Shown one piece after another: positions 1-6,182 of a stretch of DNA of 11,470 nt. The notes under the pieces are model-generated. The model was not told where the DNA came from. It did not search any database and saw only the letters and a program-made list of their open reading frames with translations. Where the stretch lies: contig MGOD01000091.1 in the NCBI GenBank assembly GCA_001795245.1, positions 3,541-15,010 of the forward strand. The letters are read 5' to 3'. Origin of the DNA: Chloroflexi bacterium RBG_16_70_13. GTDB lineage: Bacteria; Chloroflexota; Limnocylindria; Limnocylindrales; CSP1-4. Position 1 is the first letter of the stretch. Each line of letters begins with the position of its first letter. Position numbers and translations under genes: made by a program.

Positions 1-4
1 ATCA

Positions 5-39
5 GCCGAGGACCGCCGCATCCCTCGGCCTGGGCGGTC
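5..39. other. Interleaved inverted repeats past the 3' end of the first small gene
   Basis: Two perfect 7-bp inverted repeats interlock. GCCGAGG (5-11) pairs with CCTCGGC (23-29), and GACCGCC (11-17) pairs with GGCGGTC (33-39). On the minus strand they follow the stop codon of the 95-residue gene within 10 nt, so they could act as a 3'-end structure or terminator. There is no T-tract. The i<k<j<l order means the stems either compete or form a pseudoknot-like fold. The region is very GC-rich, so chance is possible. Confidence 0.3.
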
Positions 40-47
40 GTCGCGCC

Positions 48-335
48 CTACGGCTTCGCCTGGTTGCCGTCGCGGCCGCCGCCGAGCTCACCGCGCACTG
101 CGGCCGCGCCATTGACCGCGGACCACGCCGTCACGGCGTCGGCGAGCACGACGGATCCCGGACGGACGGCAAGGCGGTCATCGGCGCCGCGGATGCCGGC
201 GCCGAGCTCGGCGAGCTGCCCGCGGTAGGCGGGCTTGTCCCCGTCCGACCTGCCGGACGACGGATAGACGTCGAAGTAGCCGTGCGTGCTCACGACGATG
301 TGGGCGTCAGGCGACGAGAAGGGCGTTCGAGCCAT
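48..335 (-). CDS. Small hypothetical protein (95 aa)
   Basis: I do not recognise this protein. It is an ATG-started frame of 95 residues whose codons have strongly GC-biased third positions like its neighbours. The N-terminal half looks like a folded protein (hydrophobic stretch IVVSTHGYFDVYP near residues 13-26, then a charged and Gly/Ala-rich part), with a low-complexity Gly/Arg tail. I see no signal peptide, membrane segment or Cys/His cluster. It is transcribed divergently from the TfoX-domain gene with about 150 bp between them. No clear Shine-Dalgarno precedes the ATG. It may be real, or the decayed or truncated part of a larger protein. Function unknown. Confidence 0.4.
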   Translation of the reverse strand: MARTPFSSPDAHIVVSTHGYFDVYPSSGRSDGDKPAYRGQLAELGAGIRGADDRLAVRPGSVVLADAVTAWSAVNGAAAVRGELGGGRDGNQAKP

Positions 336-471
336 GGTGTGGAATCCGATCCGTCGCGCGCTTCGGACCGGCGAATGAAAGCCCGGCGATGGCGACCAGT
401 CCCACCACCTTCGGGCCTGCGCCCGATTCCGTCAAACGCGGGCCGGGTCGCCGTCTCGACCCGACCTGCGG

Positions 472-477
472 TAGCCT
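472..477 (+). promoter_or_regulatory. Candidate -10 element before the TfoX-domain gene
   Basis: TAGCCT lies 10 nt before the chosen ATG at 488 and there is no Shine-Dalgarno between them. The same hexamer occurs before the proline dehydrogenase gene. No convincing -35 box is visible. A very short or leaderless transcript is likely if this is the promoter. Confidence 0.35.
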
Positions 478-487
478 GACCCGCACC

Positions 488-841
488 ATGCCGAAATTCG
501 TGAAATCGTCGCCAGCGCTGGTCGCTCGCTTCGGCGAGGTCATGGAGCGCATCGCGGCGCCCGATGTCGCGCTCCGGCTGATGTTCGGGTACCCGTGCGC
601 CTGGATCGGCGGCAACATGCTGACCGGCCTGTTCGCCGAGCAGTGGTGGGTCCGCGTCAGCGAAGCCGATCGCGACGCCCTCCTCGCCCTGCCCGGCGCG
701 CACCCGTTCGAGCCGATGCCCGGCCGCGCGATGGGCCGCTACGTCGTCCTGCCGGCCGACGTGGCCGCCAGCGACCCAGATCTCGACGCCTGGCTGACGA
801 AGTCGATCGATTTCACCCGGACGCTGCCGCCGAAGCGGTAG
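488..841 (+). CDS. TfoX/Sxy family protein (N-terminal domain only)
   Basis: A 117-residue protein matching the TfoX_N domain: an N-terminal helix (FGEVMERIAAPDVALR), the characteristic MFGYPCAWIGGNMLTGLFAEQWWVRV beta-strand segment around residues 33-57, and a C-terminal GRYVVLPADV strand followed by a helix. In Gammaproteobacteria, TfoX/Sxy proteins are competence regulators carrying an N- and a C-terminal domain. Stand-alone N-domains like this one are widespread in other phyla with no settled function, so a competence role should not be assumed. I chose the ATG at 488 because the domain begins shortly after it and a -10-like TAGCCT precedes it; an upstream in-frame ATG at 389 would add unrelated Arg/Pro-rich sequence. 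The gene ends 6 bp before the convergent fumarase stop. Confidence 0.75.
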   Translation: MPKFVKSSPALVARFGEVMERIAAPDVALRLMFGYPCAWIGGNMLTGLFAEQWWVRVSEADRDALLALPGAHPFEPMPGRAMGRYVVLPADVAASDPDLDAWLTKSIDFTRTLPPKR

Positions 842-847
842 GTGTCG

Positions 848-2281
848 TCAGCCCGCGGTCGGCCGCGTCATGGCCGCCGGATCGATCGCGGCGTCGAACT
901 CCGCGGCGGTGAGATAGCCGAGCGCGAGCGCGGCCTCGCGGAGGGTCGTCCCCTCGTGGTGCGCCTTCTTTGCGATCTCGGCCGCCTTGTCGTAGCCGAT
1001 CTTCGGAGCGAGGGCCGTGACGAGCATCAGCGAGTTCCCGACGTGCTGCTCGATCCGCTCGGCATCGGCCTCGAGGCCCTCGACACAGTGCTCCCGGAAT
1101 GAACGGCAGCCGTCGGTCAGGAGCTCGATCCCGTGGAGGAGGTCGTGGGCGATTATCGGCTTGAAGACGTTGAGCTCGAAATTGCCCTGCGAGCCGGCGA
1201 TCGTGATCGCGGTGTCGTAGCCGAAGACCTGAACGCAGACCATCGTCAGCATCTCGGACTGGGTCGGGTTCACCTTGCCGGGCATGATCGAGGAGCCCGG
1301 CTCGTTCTCCGGGAGCCGCAGCTCGCCGAGGCCCGCTCGGGGGCCTGACCCGAGCCAGCGGATGTCGTTGGCGATCTTCATCAGACTCGTGGCGAGCGTC
1401 TTGAGCGCGGCCGAGGCGAAGACGGTCGCCTCCTGCCCGGCGAGCGCCTGGAACTTGTTCGGCGCGGTCACGAAGGGCAGGCCGGTGAGGTCGGCGATCC
1501 GGCGGGCGACCCGGACGCCGAACTCTGGGTGGGCGTTGAGGCCGGTGCCGACGGCCGTGCCGCCCAGCGCGATCTCGTACAAACCCGGGAGCGCGGCGTC
1601 GAGGCGGGCGATGCCGCCGTCCAACTGGGCGACGTAGCCGCTGAACTCCTGGCCGAGCGTCAGCGGAACGGCATCCTGGAGGTGCGTGCGGCCGATCTTG
1701 ACGATCCCGTCGAACGCTCGGCGCTTCACGTCGAGGGCCTCGCGAAGGGCCCGAACGCTCGGGATCAGGTCCCCGACGAGGGCCGTGGCGACGGCCATGT
1801 GAAGCGCCGTCGGGAACGTGTCATTGCTCGACTGGCTGCGGTTGACGTCGTCGTTCGGGTGGATCGGCTTCTTGCCGCCGCGGGTGCCGGTCGCGATCTC
1901 GTTGGCCCGGCTGGCGATGACCTCGTTGACGTTCATGTTCGACTGGGTGCCCGAGCCGGTCTGCCAGACGCGGAGCGGGAACTCGGCCTGGAGCGCCCCG
2001 TTGGCAACCTCGTCGGCGGCCCGGACGATGAGCTCGCGCTTCTCGGCCGGGAGGAGACCGAGCTCGGCGTTCACCTCGGCGGCGGCCCGCTTCAGGATGC
2101 CGAAGGCGCGGATGATGCCGGGCGGCATCGTGTCGCGGCTGATCGTGAAGTGGTGCAGGCTCCGCTGGGTCTGGGCGCCCCAGTGGTGTTCGGCCGGGAC
2201 CTCGATTGGGCCCATCGAATCGGATTCCGTGCGGGTCGCCCCGGAGCTGTCGCTTCGGCCGGCGTCATCGTGCTGGCTCAC
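848..2281 (-). CDS. fumC: Class II fumarate hydratase
   Basis: Catalyses reversible hydration of fumarate to L-malate in the TCA cycle, as a cytosolic iron-independent homotetramer. About 477 residues, the usual length. Visible family features: DSMGPIEVP and HHWGAQTQRS at the N-terminus, TGSGTQSNMNVNEV (108-121), NDDVNRSQSSNDTFPTA (143-159), KIGRTHLQDAVPLTLGQEFSGY (195-216, containing the catalytic-site His200), ALGGTAVGTGLN (238-249) and the lyase signature GSSIMPGKVNP (329-339) with the mobile-loop serines. All key residues are present. I chose the GTG at 2279-2281: the family normally has about ten or more residues before DSMG, and a -10-like CATACT ends exactly 6 nt upstream, suggesting a leaderless message. 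The alternative ATG at 2215 would remove the conserved ESDS approach. Aspartase and argininosuccinate lyase are relatives, but the HHWGAQTQRS and HPNDDVN segments fit fumarase. Monocistronic here. Confidence 0.96.
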   Translation of the reverse strand: MSQHDDAGRSDSSGATRTESDSMGPIEVPAEHHWGAQTQRSLHHFTISRDTMPPGIIRAFGILKRAAAEVNAELGLLPAEKRELIVRAADEVANGALQAEFPLRVWQTGSGTQSNMNVNEVIASRANEIATGTRGGKKPIHPNDDVNRSQSSNDTFPTALHMAVATALVGDLIPSVRALREALDVKRRAFDGIVKIGRTHLQDAVPLTLGQEFSGYVAQLDGGIARLDAALPGLYEIALGGTAVGTGLNAHPEFGVRVARRIADLTGLPFVTAPNKFQALAGQEATVFASAALKTLATSLMKIANDIRWLGSGPRAGLGELRLPENEPGSSIMPGKVNPTQSEMLTMVCVQVFGYDTAITIAGSQGNFELNVFKPIIAHDLLHGIELLTDGCRSFREHCVEGLEADAERIEQHVGNSLMLVTALAPKIGYDKAAEIAKKAHHEGTTLREAALALGYLTAAEFDAAIDPAAMTRPTAG

Positions 2282-2287
2282 GCACTG

Positions 2288-2293
2288 AGTATG
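2288..2293 (-). promoter_or_regulatory. Candidate -10 element of fumC (leaderless)
   Basis: On the minus strand CATACT (4 of 6 matches to TATAAT) is followed by 6 nt and then the GTG start, so transcription would begin at or next to the start codon. No Shine-Dalgarno is present. No good -35 is visible. Confidence 0.4.
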
Positions 2294-2374
2294 GCGCGGC
2301 GGCCGCAACTCCGGCAGGGCCGTCGGTCGTCCGGCGATGACCTCGCGACGCGCGGCCCGCGGCCGGCACGGCCT

Positions 2375-2391
2375 CCAGACTGGGAGTCTGG
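2375..2391. repeat. Perfect inverted repeat in the fumC / DUF2652 intergenic region
   Basis: CCAGACT, a 3-nt GGG spacer, then AGTCTGG: a 7-bp perfect dyad. It could be an operator or a small hairpin. Its right arm is the beginning of the first copy of the 16-nt motif described for 2385-2516, so it may belong to that repeat family. Confidence 0.5.
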
Positions 2392-2516
2392 GATTCCTGC
2401 GCGCGCTGGCCGAGGCGCAGGGCTGGCGCAGGAGATCGAGACTCCGGGTCTTGAAATTGGTGCATGACGAGGCCCCGGTGGGCAGGAATCTCGAGCCGGA
2501 GCAGGATTCCGAGACT
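2385..2516. repeat. Cluster of four degenerate 16-nt motif copies
   Basis: This is the main content of the 325-bp gene-free stretch 2282-2606. A motif close to GCAGGAWTCCNAGACT occurs four times: inverted at 2385-2400 (reads GCAGGAATCCCAGACT on the minus strand), and direct at 2428-2443 (GCAGGAGATCGAGACT), 2482-2497 (GCAGGAATCTCGAGCC) and 2501-2516 (GCAGGATTCCGAGACT). Copies 1 and 4 agree at 14 of 16 positions, and the last two are offset by 19 bp. Possible roles are multiple regulator-binding sites for the two divergent genes, or remnants of a small repeat element. I see no gene here. Confidence 0.45.
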
Positions 2517-2569
2517 GTTGGTCTGGCCCGCCGAGGCGGCCGCCCGACGGGCATGGCGATTCCGGGGCC

Positions 2570-2600
2570 TTGACATTGGAGCGACTCCAGGGTCTAGGGT
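2570..2600 (+). promoter_or_regulatory. MerR-type promoter/operator of the DUF2652-SRPBCC operon
   Basis: A -35 box TTGACA (2570-2575) and a -10 box TAGGGT (2595-2600) are separated by 19 bp, the elongated spacer typical of promoters activated by MerR-family regulators. The spacer carries a dyad centred on 2583: TGGAG, CGA, CTCCA, with outer AC/GT arms at 2573-2574 and 2592-2593. The ATG follows 6 nt after the -10 box, so the transcript should be leaderless. The layout closely resembles heavy-metal MerR operators such as that of E. coli zntA (compared from memory). A near copy lies at 4207-4230 in front of the merR-like gene downstream. Confidence 0.75.
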
Positions 2601-2606
2601 CTCGCC

Positions 2607-3737
2607 ATGGCATCGACACCCGAGCGCGGCTTCCTCCTCATCGCCGACCTCAGCGGCTACACCGCGTACCTCTCGCGCGGCGAGATCGAGCACGCGCCGG
2701 CGATCGCCGGTGACCTCATCGAGACCGTCGTCGGGCGACTCGAGCCGCCCTTCCGGCTGGCCAAGCTCGAGGGCGACGCCGCGTTCCTGTACGTCGAGGA
2801 CGGCCGGGCCGACGGCTCGCTGCTCCTCGATGCGATCGAGGTCGCCTACCTCGCCTTCCGGCGCCGCCTCCGGAGCATCGAGCAGGCGTCGGCCTGCGAC
2901 TGCACGGCCTGCAGCACCGCGCCCCGGCTCGACCTGAAGTTCTTCGTCCACCACGGCGAGTACGTCCGGACCTCGATCGCCGGCCGCGACGAGCTCGCGG
3001 GGGCATCGATCATCGTCGTCCATCGGCTGCTCAAGGGCGCCGCGGCGGCCGCGGCCCACGACACCGACGGCCGGGCGATGGGCTTCGCGGTGTTCACGGC
3101 AGCGGCGGTGGCGGCGATGGGGGTCGATCCCGCCTCCCTCGGCGCGACGACGGAGGTCGAGGCGATCGAGCACCTCGGCGAGGTCACGACCCACACGATC
3201 GATCTCGAGGGTCGCTGGCTGGCCGAGACCGGCGCCCGACGGCTCGAGATCGCCGGCCGCGACGCGCTGTTCGAGGTCGAGGTCGATGTCCCCGCGGACC
3301 CGGCCACAACCTGGGCCCACCTGACGTCGCCAGGCCTCCGGCCGCTGTGGGAGGGCCCGATCGTGATCACCGAGATGGCCCTCGACGGCAGGCGCGGCGT
3401 CGGGACGCGGGCCCAGTGCGTGACCGGGCGCCTGGCGACGCTCGAGGAGATCGTCGACTGGCAGCCGTACGAGCACGTCGGCTACCGGCTCGCGGTGGAG
3501 GGCGTCGGCGCCGTCGAGGCGACCTACGATCTCGAGGCGGTCGGAGCGGCGACGAGGGTCCGGCTCCGCTGGGCCGGCGCCGGTTCGTCGCCGGAGGACG
3601 CGGCGGTCACGCGACTGCGAGGTGAGAAGATCGGGGGCCTCCGGCGGCTCGCCGCGGTCCTCGCGATCCCGATGGCGCCGCGGAACGGCGCCAGGCAGGA
3701 GCCGGCACTGGAGCTGGCGCAGGAGGTGCAGGCATGA
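2607..3737 (+). CDS. DUF2652 (nucleotide-cyclase-like) and SRPBCC fusion protein
   Basis: A 376-residue cytosolic protein of two domains. Residues 8-200 match DUF2652, which has a class III nucleotide-cyclase-like fold. IADLSGYTAYL supplies the first metal aspartate (Asp14) and KLEGDAAFLYVED the second (Asp57), followed by the family's cysteine motif C97-x-C99-x2-C102 and LDLKFFVHHGEYV (108-120). I cannot pick out the transition-state Asn/Arg pair of active cyclases, so catalysis is unproven. Residues 220-350 are an SRPBCC (START-like, hydrophobic-ligand) domain with strand FEVEVDVPADPATTWAHLTSP and later GVGTRAQC. The final gene codons overlap the next SRPBCC gene by ATGA, so the two are co-translated. 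A MerR-type promoter sits directly upstream. Domain assignment is firm; biochemical role is unknown. Confidence 0.85.
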   Translation: MASTPERGFLLIADLSGYTAYLSRGEIEHAPAIAGDLIETVVGRLEPPFRLAKLEGDAAFLYVEDGRADGSLLLDAIEVAYLAFRRRLRSIEQASACDCTACSTAPRLDLKFFVHHGEYVRTSIAGRDELAGASIIVVHRLLKGAAAAAAHDTDGRAMGFAVFTAAAVAAMGVDPASLGATTEVEAIEHLGEVTTHTIDLEGRWLAETGARRLEIAGRDALFEVEVDVPADPATTWAHLTSPGLRPLWEGPIVITEMALDGRRGVGTRAQCVTGRLATLEEIVDWQPYEHVGYRLAVEGVGAVEATYDLEAVGAATRVRLRWAGAGSSPEDAAVTRLRGEKIGGLRRLAAVLAIPMAPRNGARQEPALELAQEVQA

Positions 3738-4210
3738 TCCGGTACTCGTCCGAGGTGACGATCGATCGACCGCCGCGGGCGGTGTACGAGGCGTTGCTCG
3801 ATCCCGCGCGGTACGCGGAATGGACCCCGATGACCGATATGGCGTTCGATGACGACGGGCCGCCTCGTGTCGGGCAGCGCGGTCACTTCCGGATGAACGA
3901 GGGCCCGATCAAGGGCCGCCTCGAGATGGAGATCGTCGAGCTCGAGCCGGATCGCAAGGTCGGCTTCCGGGCGACCCATCCGAGCCTGGACTGGGTCGCC
4001 GTGAACACGATCGTGCCGGAGGGCAGCGGAACGCGCCTGACCTACGCCGGCGAGCTGTCGTTCCGCGGCGCGATGCGACTCATGGAGCCATTCATGAGCG
4101 GCGAGGTCCGGCGCGGCGAGGCCGCGGAGGCCGCGAAGCTCAAGGCGATGCTCGAGCGCGTCGGCGAGGGCGAGCTGGCGCCGGCCGAGGCCGTCGAAAC
4201 GACCGCTTGA
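3734..4210 (+). CDS. SRPBCC (START/polyketide-cyclase-like) family protein
   Basis: A 158-residue single-domain SRPBCC protein: opening strand IRYSSEVTIDRPPRAVYEALLDPARYAEWTP (2-32), central beta-sheet strands GQRGHFRM, GRLEMEIVELEPDRKVGFRA and GSGTRLTYAGELSF, and a long C-terminal helix that closes the pocket. The fold binds hydrophobic ligands; some members are aromatase/cyclases or lipid carriers, and no substrate can be inferred. The start overlaps the stop of the preceding gene by 4 nt (ATGA) and has its own AGGAGG at 3721-3726, 7 nt before the ATG. It is thus the second SRPBCC domain made from this operon; the two may pair or handle the same ligand (inference). Its TGA stop lies inside the -35 box of the next gene. 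Confidence 0.88.
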   Translation: MIRYSSEVTIDRPPRAVYEALLDPARYAEWTPMTDMAFDDDGPPRVGQRGHFRMNEGPIKGRLEMEIVELEPDRKVGFRATHPSLDWVAVNTIVPEGSGTRLTYAGELSFRGAMRLMEPFMSGEVRRGEAAEAAKLKAMLERVGEGELAPAEAVETTA

Positions 4211-4235
4211 CATTCGAGGCACTCCAAGGTTGAGT
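4207..4235 (+). promoter_or_regulatory. Promoter/operator of the merR-like gene (autoregulatory site)
   Basis: TTGACA (4207-4212) is followed by a dyad centred on 4220, with CGAG/CTCC core arms and AC/GT outer arms. It agrees with the 2573-2593 operator at 17 of 21 positions. The best -10 is TTGAGT (4230-4235), giving a 17-bp spacer and 6 nt to the ATG at 4242, hence probably leaderless. The -35 overlaps the stop codon of the upstream SRPBCC gene. The -10 is a weak match (3 of 6), so the exact transcription start is uncertain; the operator resemblance is the strong part. Confidence 0.65.
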
Positions 4236-4241
4236 GCCGGC

Positions 4242-4709
4242 ATGCGGATCGGCGAGCTCGCAGAACGGGTCGGGGTGCCGGCGGACACGGTCCGCTTCTA
4301 CGAACGGGCGGGCTGGCTCCCCCGCCCGCCGCGCCAGGGCAACGGCTACCGCGAGTACGCCGAGGCCGACGTCGAACACCTCCGCCTGCTCATCGACCTC
4401 CGGCGCCTCGAGCTGCCGCTCGACGAGGCCGCCCGCCTCGCCTCGTACTGCCACTCCGGCCACTGCACAGATACCTCGGCCGAGCTGCCGGGCTTGATCG
4501 CGACGCGGCGGGCGGAGCTCGGTGAGCGGATGTCGAGGCTCCGTGATCTCGACGCCCGCCTCGCCGACCTCGAGCGCCACGTCGCCGAGGCCAGACCACG
4601 CAACCGCACCCTGAACGTGCTGTCGGCGACCGCACCGTGCTGCGACGCCGCCGCCGCCATCACCGGCGTCGCCGAGGGCGGCTGCGCCTGCTGCTCGCCG
4701 TCGGCCTGA
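4242..4709 (+). CDS. MerR-family metal-responsive transcriptional regulator
   Basis: A 155-residue MerR protein. Residues 1-68 are the winged helix-turn-helix (MRIGELAERVGVPADTVRFYERAGWLP, then GNGYREYAEADVEHLRLL), followed by a long dimerisation helix (about 78-118) and a Cys-rich tail. Candidate metal ligands are Cys70, His71, His74 and Cys75 at the start of the dimer helix, Cys133-Cys134, and Cys148, Cys150, Cys151. Cys75 sits where divalent-metal sensors (ZntR, CadR, PbrR) have Cys and the monovalent sensor CueR has Ser, favouring Zn, Cd, Pb or Hg. The SoxR iron-sulfur spacing is absent. I chose ATG 4242 over TTG 4230 because the family begins MRIGELA and the TTG lies in the -10 box. The matching dyads at 2573-2593 and 4210-4230 indicate control of the upstream operon and itself. 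No efflux gene is nearby. Confidence 0.88.
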   Translation: MRIGELAERVGVPADTVRFYERAGWLPRPPRQGNGYREYAEADVEHLRLLIDLRRLELPLDEAARLASYCHSGHCTDTSAELPGLIATRRAELGERMSRLRDLDARLADLERHVAEARPRNRTLNVLSATAPCCDAAAAITGVAEGGCACCSPSA

Positions 4710-4936
4710 CGCTCGATGCGTGTGGCCTCGCCCTGGCTGGGGCGGCGCACGACTTCGCGAAATGACCATGGGACGAGCGTTATCCAGCGATCCGAGGGCC
4801 AGGGACGGCTCGTCGAGGCGGGATCACGCGGATTCGGGGGCCAATGCCCTTCCCACGGTCATTACGGGCGATTCGAGGTGGTTCCGGCCTCGGGTTTGGT
4901 GATAACGACCACCGGGCGAGAATTCGGCGCAGGCTC

Positions 4937-4960
4937 GACCCTGGGCAGCCAGACAGGGTC
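4937..4960 (-). terminator. Hairpin at the 3' end of the FAD oxidoreductase gene
   Basis: GACCCTG (4937-4943) and CAGGGTC (4954-4960) form a perfect 7-bp stem with a 10-nt loop, overlapping the stop codon of the minus-strand gene. There is no T-run in the minus direction, so it may be a weak or Rho-assisted end, or an mRNA-stabilising stem. It lies between two convergent genes; the rest of 4710-4936 shows no gene or clear structure. Confidence 0.35.
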
Positions 4961-6137
4961 AGACGACGTGGGACTCCCCGATGAGCTCGCCGCGGGCGAA
5001 GCGCTCCAGGCGGAGCGCGGAGACATCGACGGAGGGCGCGGTGCCGGTCACGAGCTCCGAGATGATCTTGCCGACAATCGGGGCGTGTTGGAAGCCGTGG
5101 CCGGAGAAGCCGTTCGCGAGGTAGAGGCCCTCGAGGCCCTCCACGGGGCCGAGGATCGCGTGATGGTCGCGCGTCATCTCGTAGAGCCCGACCCACGATC
5201 TAGCCAGGCCGGCCTCCTCGAGGGCCGGCAGGACACGCACCGCCTGCGGTAGCAGCTCGCCGGCGATCCAGCGATCATCGACGACTGTTTCGAATGTCGG
5301 AGCCGCGTCGGCGAGCCGGGGCATGCCCATGAGCACGCCCGGGCCCTCGCGGTGGAAGTAGAACATCGTGGCGGTGTCGATCACGAGCGTCCGTCGCTCG
5401 GGCCGGCCGGCGAAAGCCGAGGTGGTCACTACGTGGCGCGGCTCGGGATGGATCGGCAGCTCGATGCCGCACGCGGCGGCGAGGGCCGGCGCCCAGACGC
5501 CGGCCGCGTTGACGACGACCGGGGCATCGATCTCTCCGCCGGGCGTCGAGACACCGGTCACGTGGCTGCCGTCGGCTGAGGTCCGGATCGCCGTGACCTC
5601 GGTCCCGAGGCGGATCTCCGCTCCGTGCCGGCGGGCGAGCGTCGCGTAGCCGTTCGTCAGTCCTGAGGGGTCGGCGATCCCGTCGTCCGGCCCGAACGTC
5701 GCCCCGACCACGCCGTTGACGTTCAGGCCCGGGACGAGGGCCTCGGCCGCCCCCGCATCCAGCTCCTCCACTCGCGCCCCGAGCGAGCGCTGCATGGCCG
5801 CCGCGGCGCGATACCCGGCCCAGGCTGCCTCGTCGCGGACGAGGAACAGGTAGCCATCGACGTCGACGTCGAGCGGCAGGCCGTGCTCCTCCGAGAACCG
5901 CCGGATCATCGCCACGCTCGCGAGCGAAAGCCGGACGTTGATCTCGCTCGAGAACTGGATCCGAAAGCCGCCGGCGCAGCGACCGGTCGAGCCCGTCCCG
6001 AGCGCCGCCTCGCGCTCGAGGAGGATGACCCGGCCGGCCCCCGCGGCGGCCAGGTGGTAGGCAATGCTCGCGCCCATGGCGCCGCCACCGACGACGACGG
6101 CATCGGCCGCGTCGGCCGAGCCGGCCGCGTCGGTCAC
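4959..6137 (-). CDS. FAD-dependent oxidoreductase, DAO family (sarcosine oxidase beta-like)
   Basis: A 392-residue flavoprotein likely to oxidise a secondary amine or imino acid (sarcosine, dimethylglycine, proline or similar). The N-terminus carries the dinucleotide-binding motif GGGAMG (17-22) within VVVGGGAMGASIAYHLA, with Glu41 placed to bind the ribose of FAD; GSTGRCAGGFRIQFS follows (49-63), and the C-terminus has GLYEMTRDHHAILGP and GFSGHGFQHAP (343-353), typical of SoxB, proline dehydrogenase beta and FOXRED1-like proteins. No SoxA, SoxD or SoxG subunit gene is in the window, so it is probably a stand-alone dehydrogenase or partners with something elsewhere. The start is a GTG (6135-6137) with no clear Shine-Dalgarno, 45 bp after the DUF4395 gene on the same strand, suggesting co-transcription. 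Family is clear; substrate is not. Confidence 0.88.
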   Translation of the reverse strand: MTDAAGSADAADAVVVGGGAMGASIAYHLAAAGAGRVILLEREAALGTGSTGRCAGGFRIQFSSEINVRLSLASVAMIRRFSEEHGLPLDVDVDGYLFLVRDEAAWAGYRAAAAMQRSLGARVEELDAGAAEALVPGLNVNGVVGATFGPDDGIADPSGLTNGYATLARRHGAEIRLGTEVTAIRTSADGSHVTGVSTPGGEIDAPVVVNAAGVWAPALAAACGIELPIHPEPRHVVTTSAFAGRPERRTLVIDTATMFYFHREGPGVLMGMPRLADAAPTFETVVDDRWIAGELLPQAVRVLPALEEAGLARSWVGLYEMTRDHHAILGPVEGLEGLYLANGFSGHGFQHAPIVGKIISELVTGTAPSVDVSALRLERFARGELIGESHVV

Positions 6138-6182
6138 GGGACCGGGTCCCCGGGGCGGATCACCCGGTCATGGTAGCCAGCC

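Noticed and set aside
1529..2467. Long plus-strand frame opposite fumC
   Set aside because: Shadow of fumarase, whose motifs are complete on the minus strand.
2265..3476. Long open frame on the minus strand opposite the DUF2652-SRPBCC gene
   Set aside because: Antisense shadow: the plus-strand frame has clear domains and promoter, while this product has no recognisable fold.
4230..4244. TTG at 4230 as the start of the merR-like gene
   Set aside because: It lies within the proposed -10 box and adds four residues before the family-typical MRIGELA start at 4242.
4242..4709. SoxR-type redox sensor
   Set aside because: The tail cysteines do not show the C-x2-C-x-C-x5-C iron-sulfur spacing of SoxR; the pattern fits a metal sensor.
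4725..4745. Hairpin CGCCC/GGGCG downstream of the merR-like gene as terminator
   Set aside because: Only five clean pairs and no following T-tract; indistinguishable from background GC pairing.
4716..5252. Plus-strand frame running from the merR-like gene's end into the oxidoreductase
   Set aside because: Mostly antisense to the FAD oxidoreductase; no domain or ribosome-binding site.
5440..5456. 17-nt exact match (GGCTCGGGATGGATCGG) shared with 10350-10366
   Set aside because: One copy encodes conserved-looking residues of the oxidoreductase and the other lies in an unrelated intergenic region on no common element; in GC-rich DNA this is most likely coincidence.
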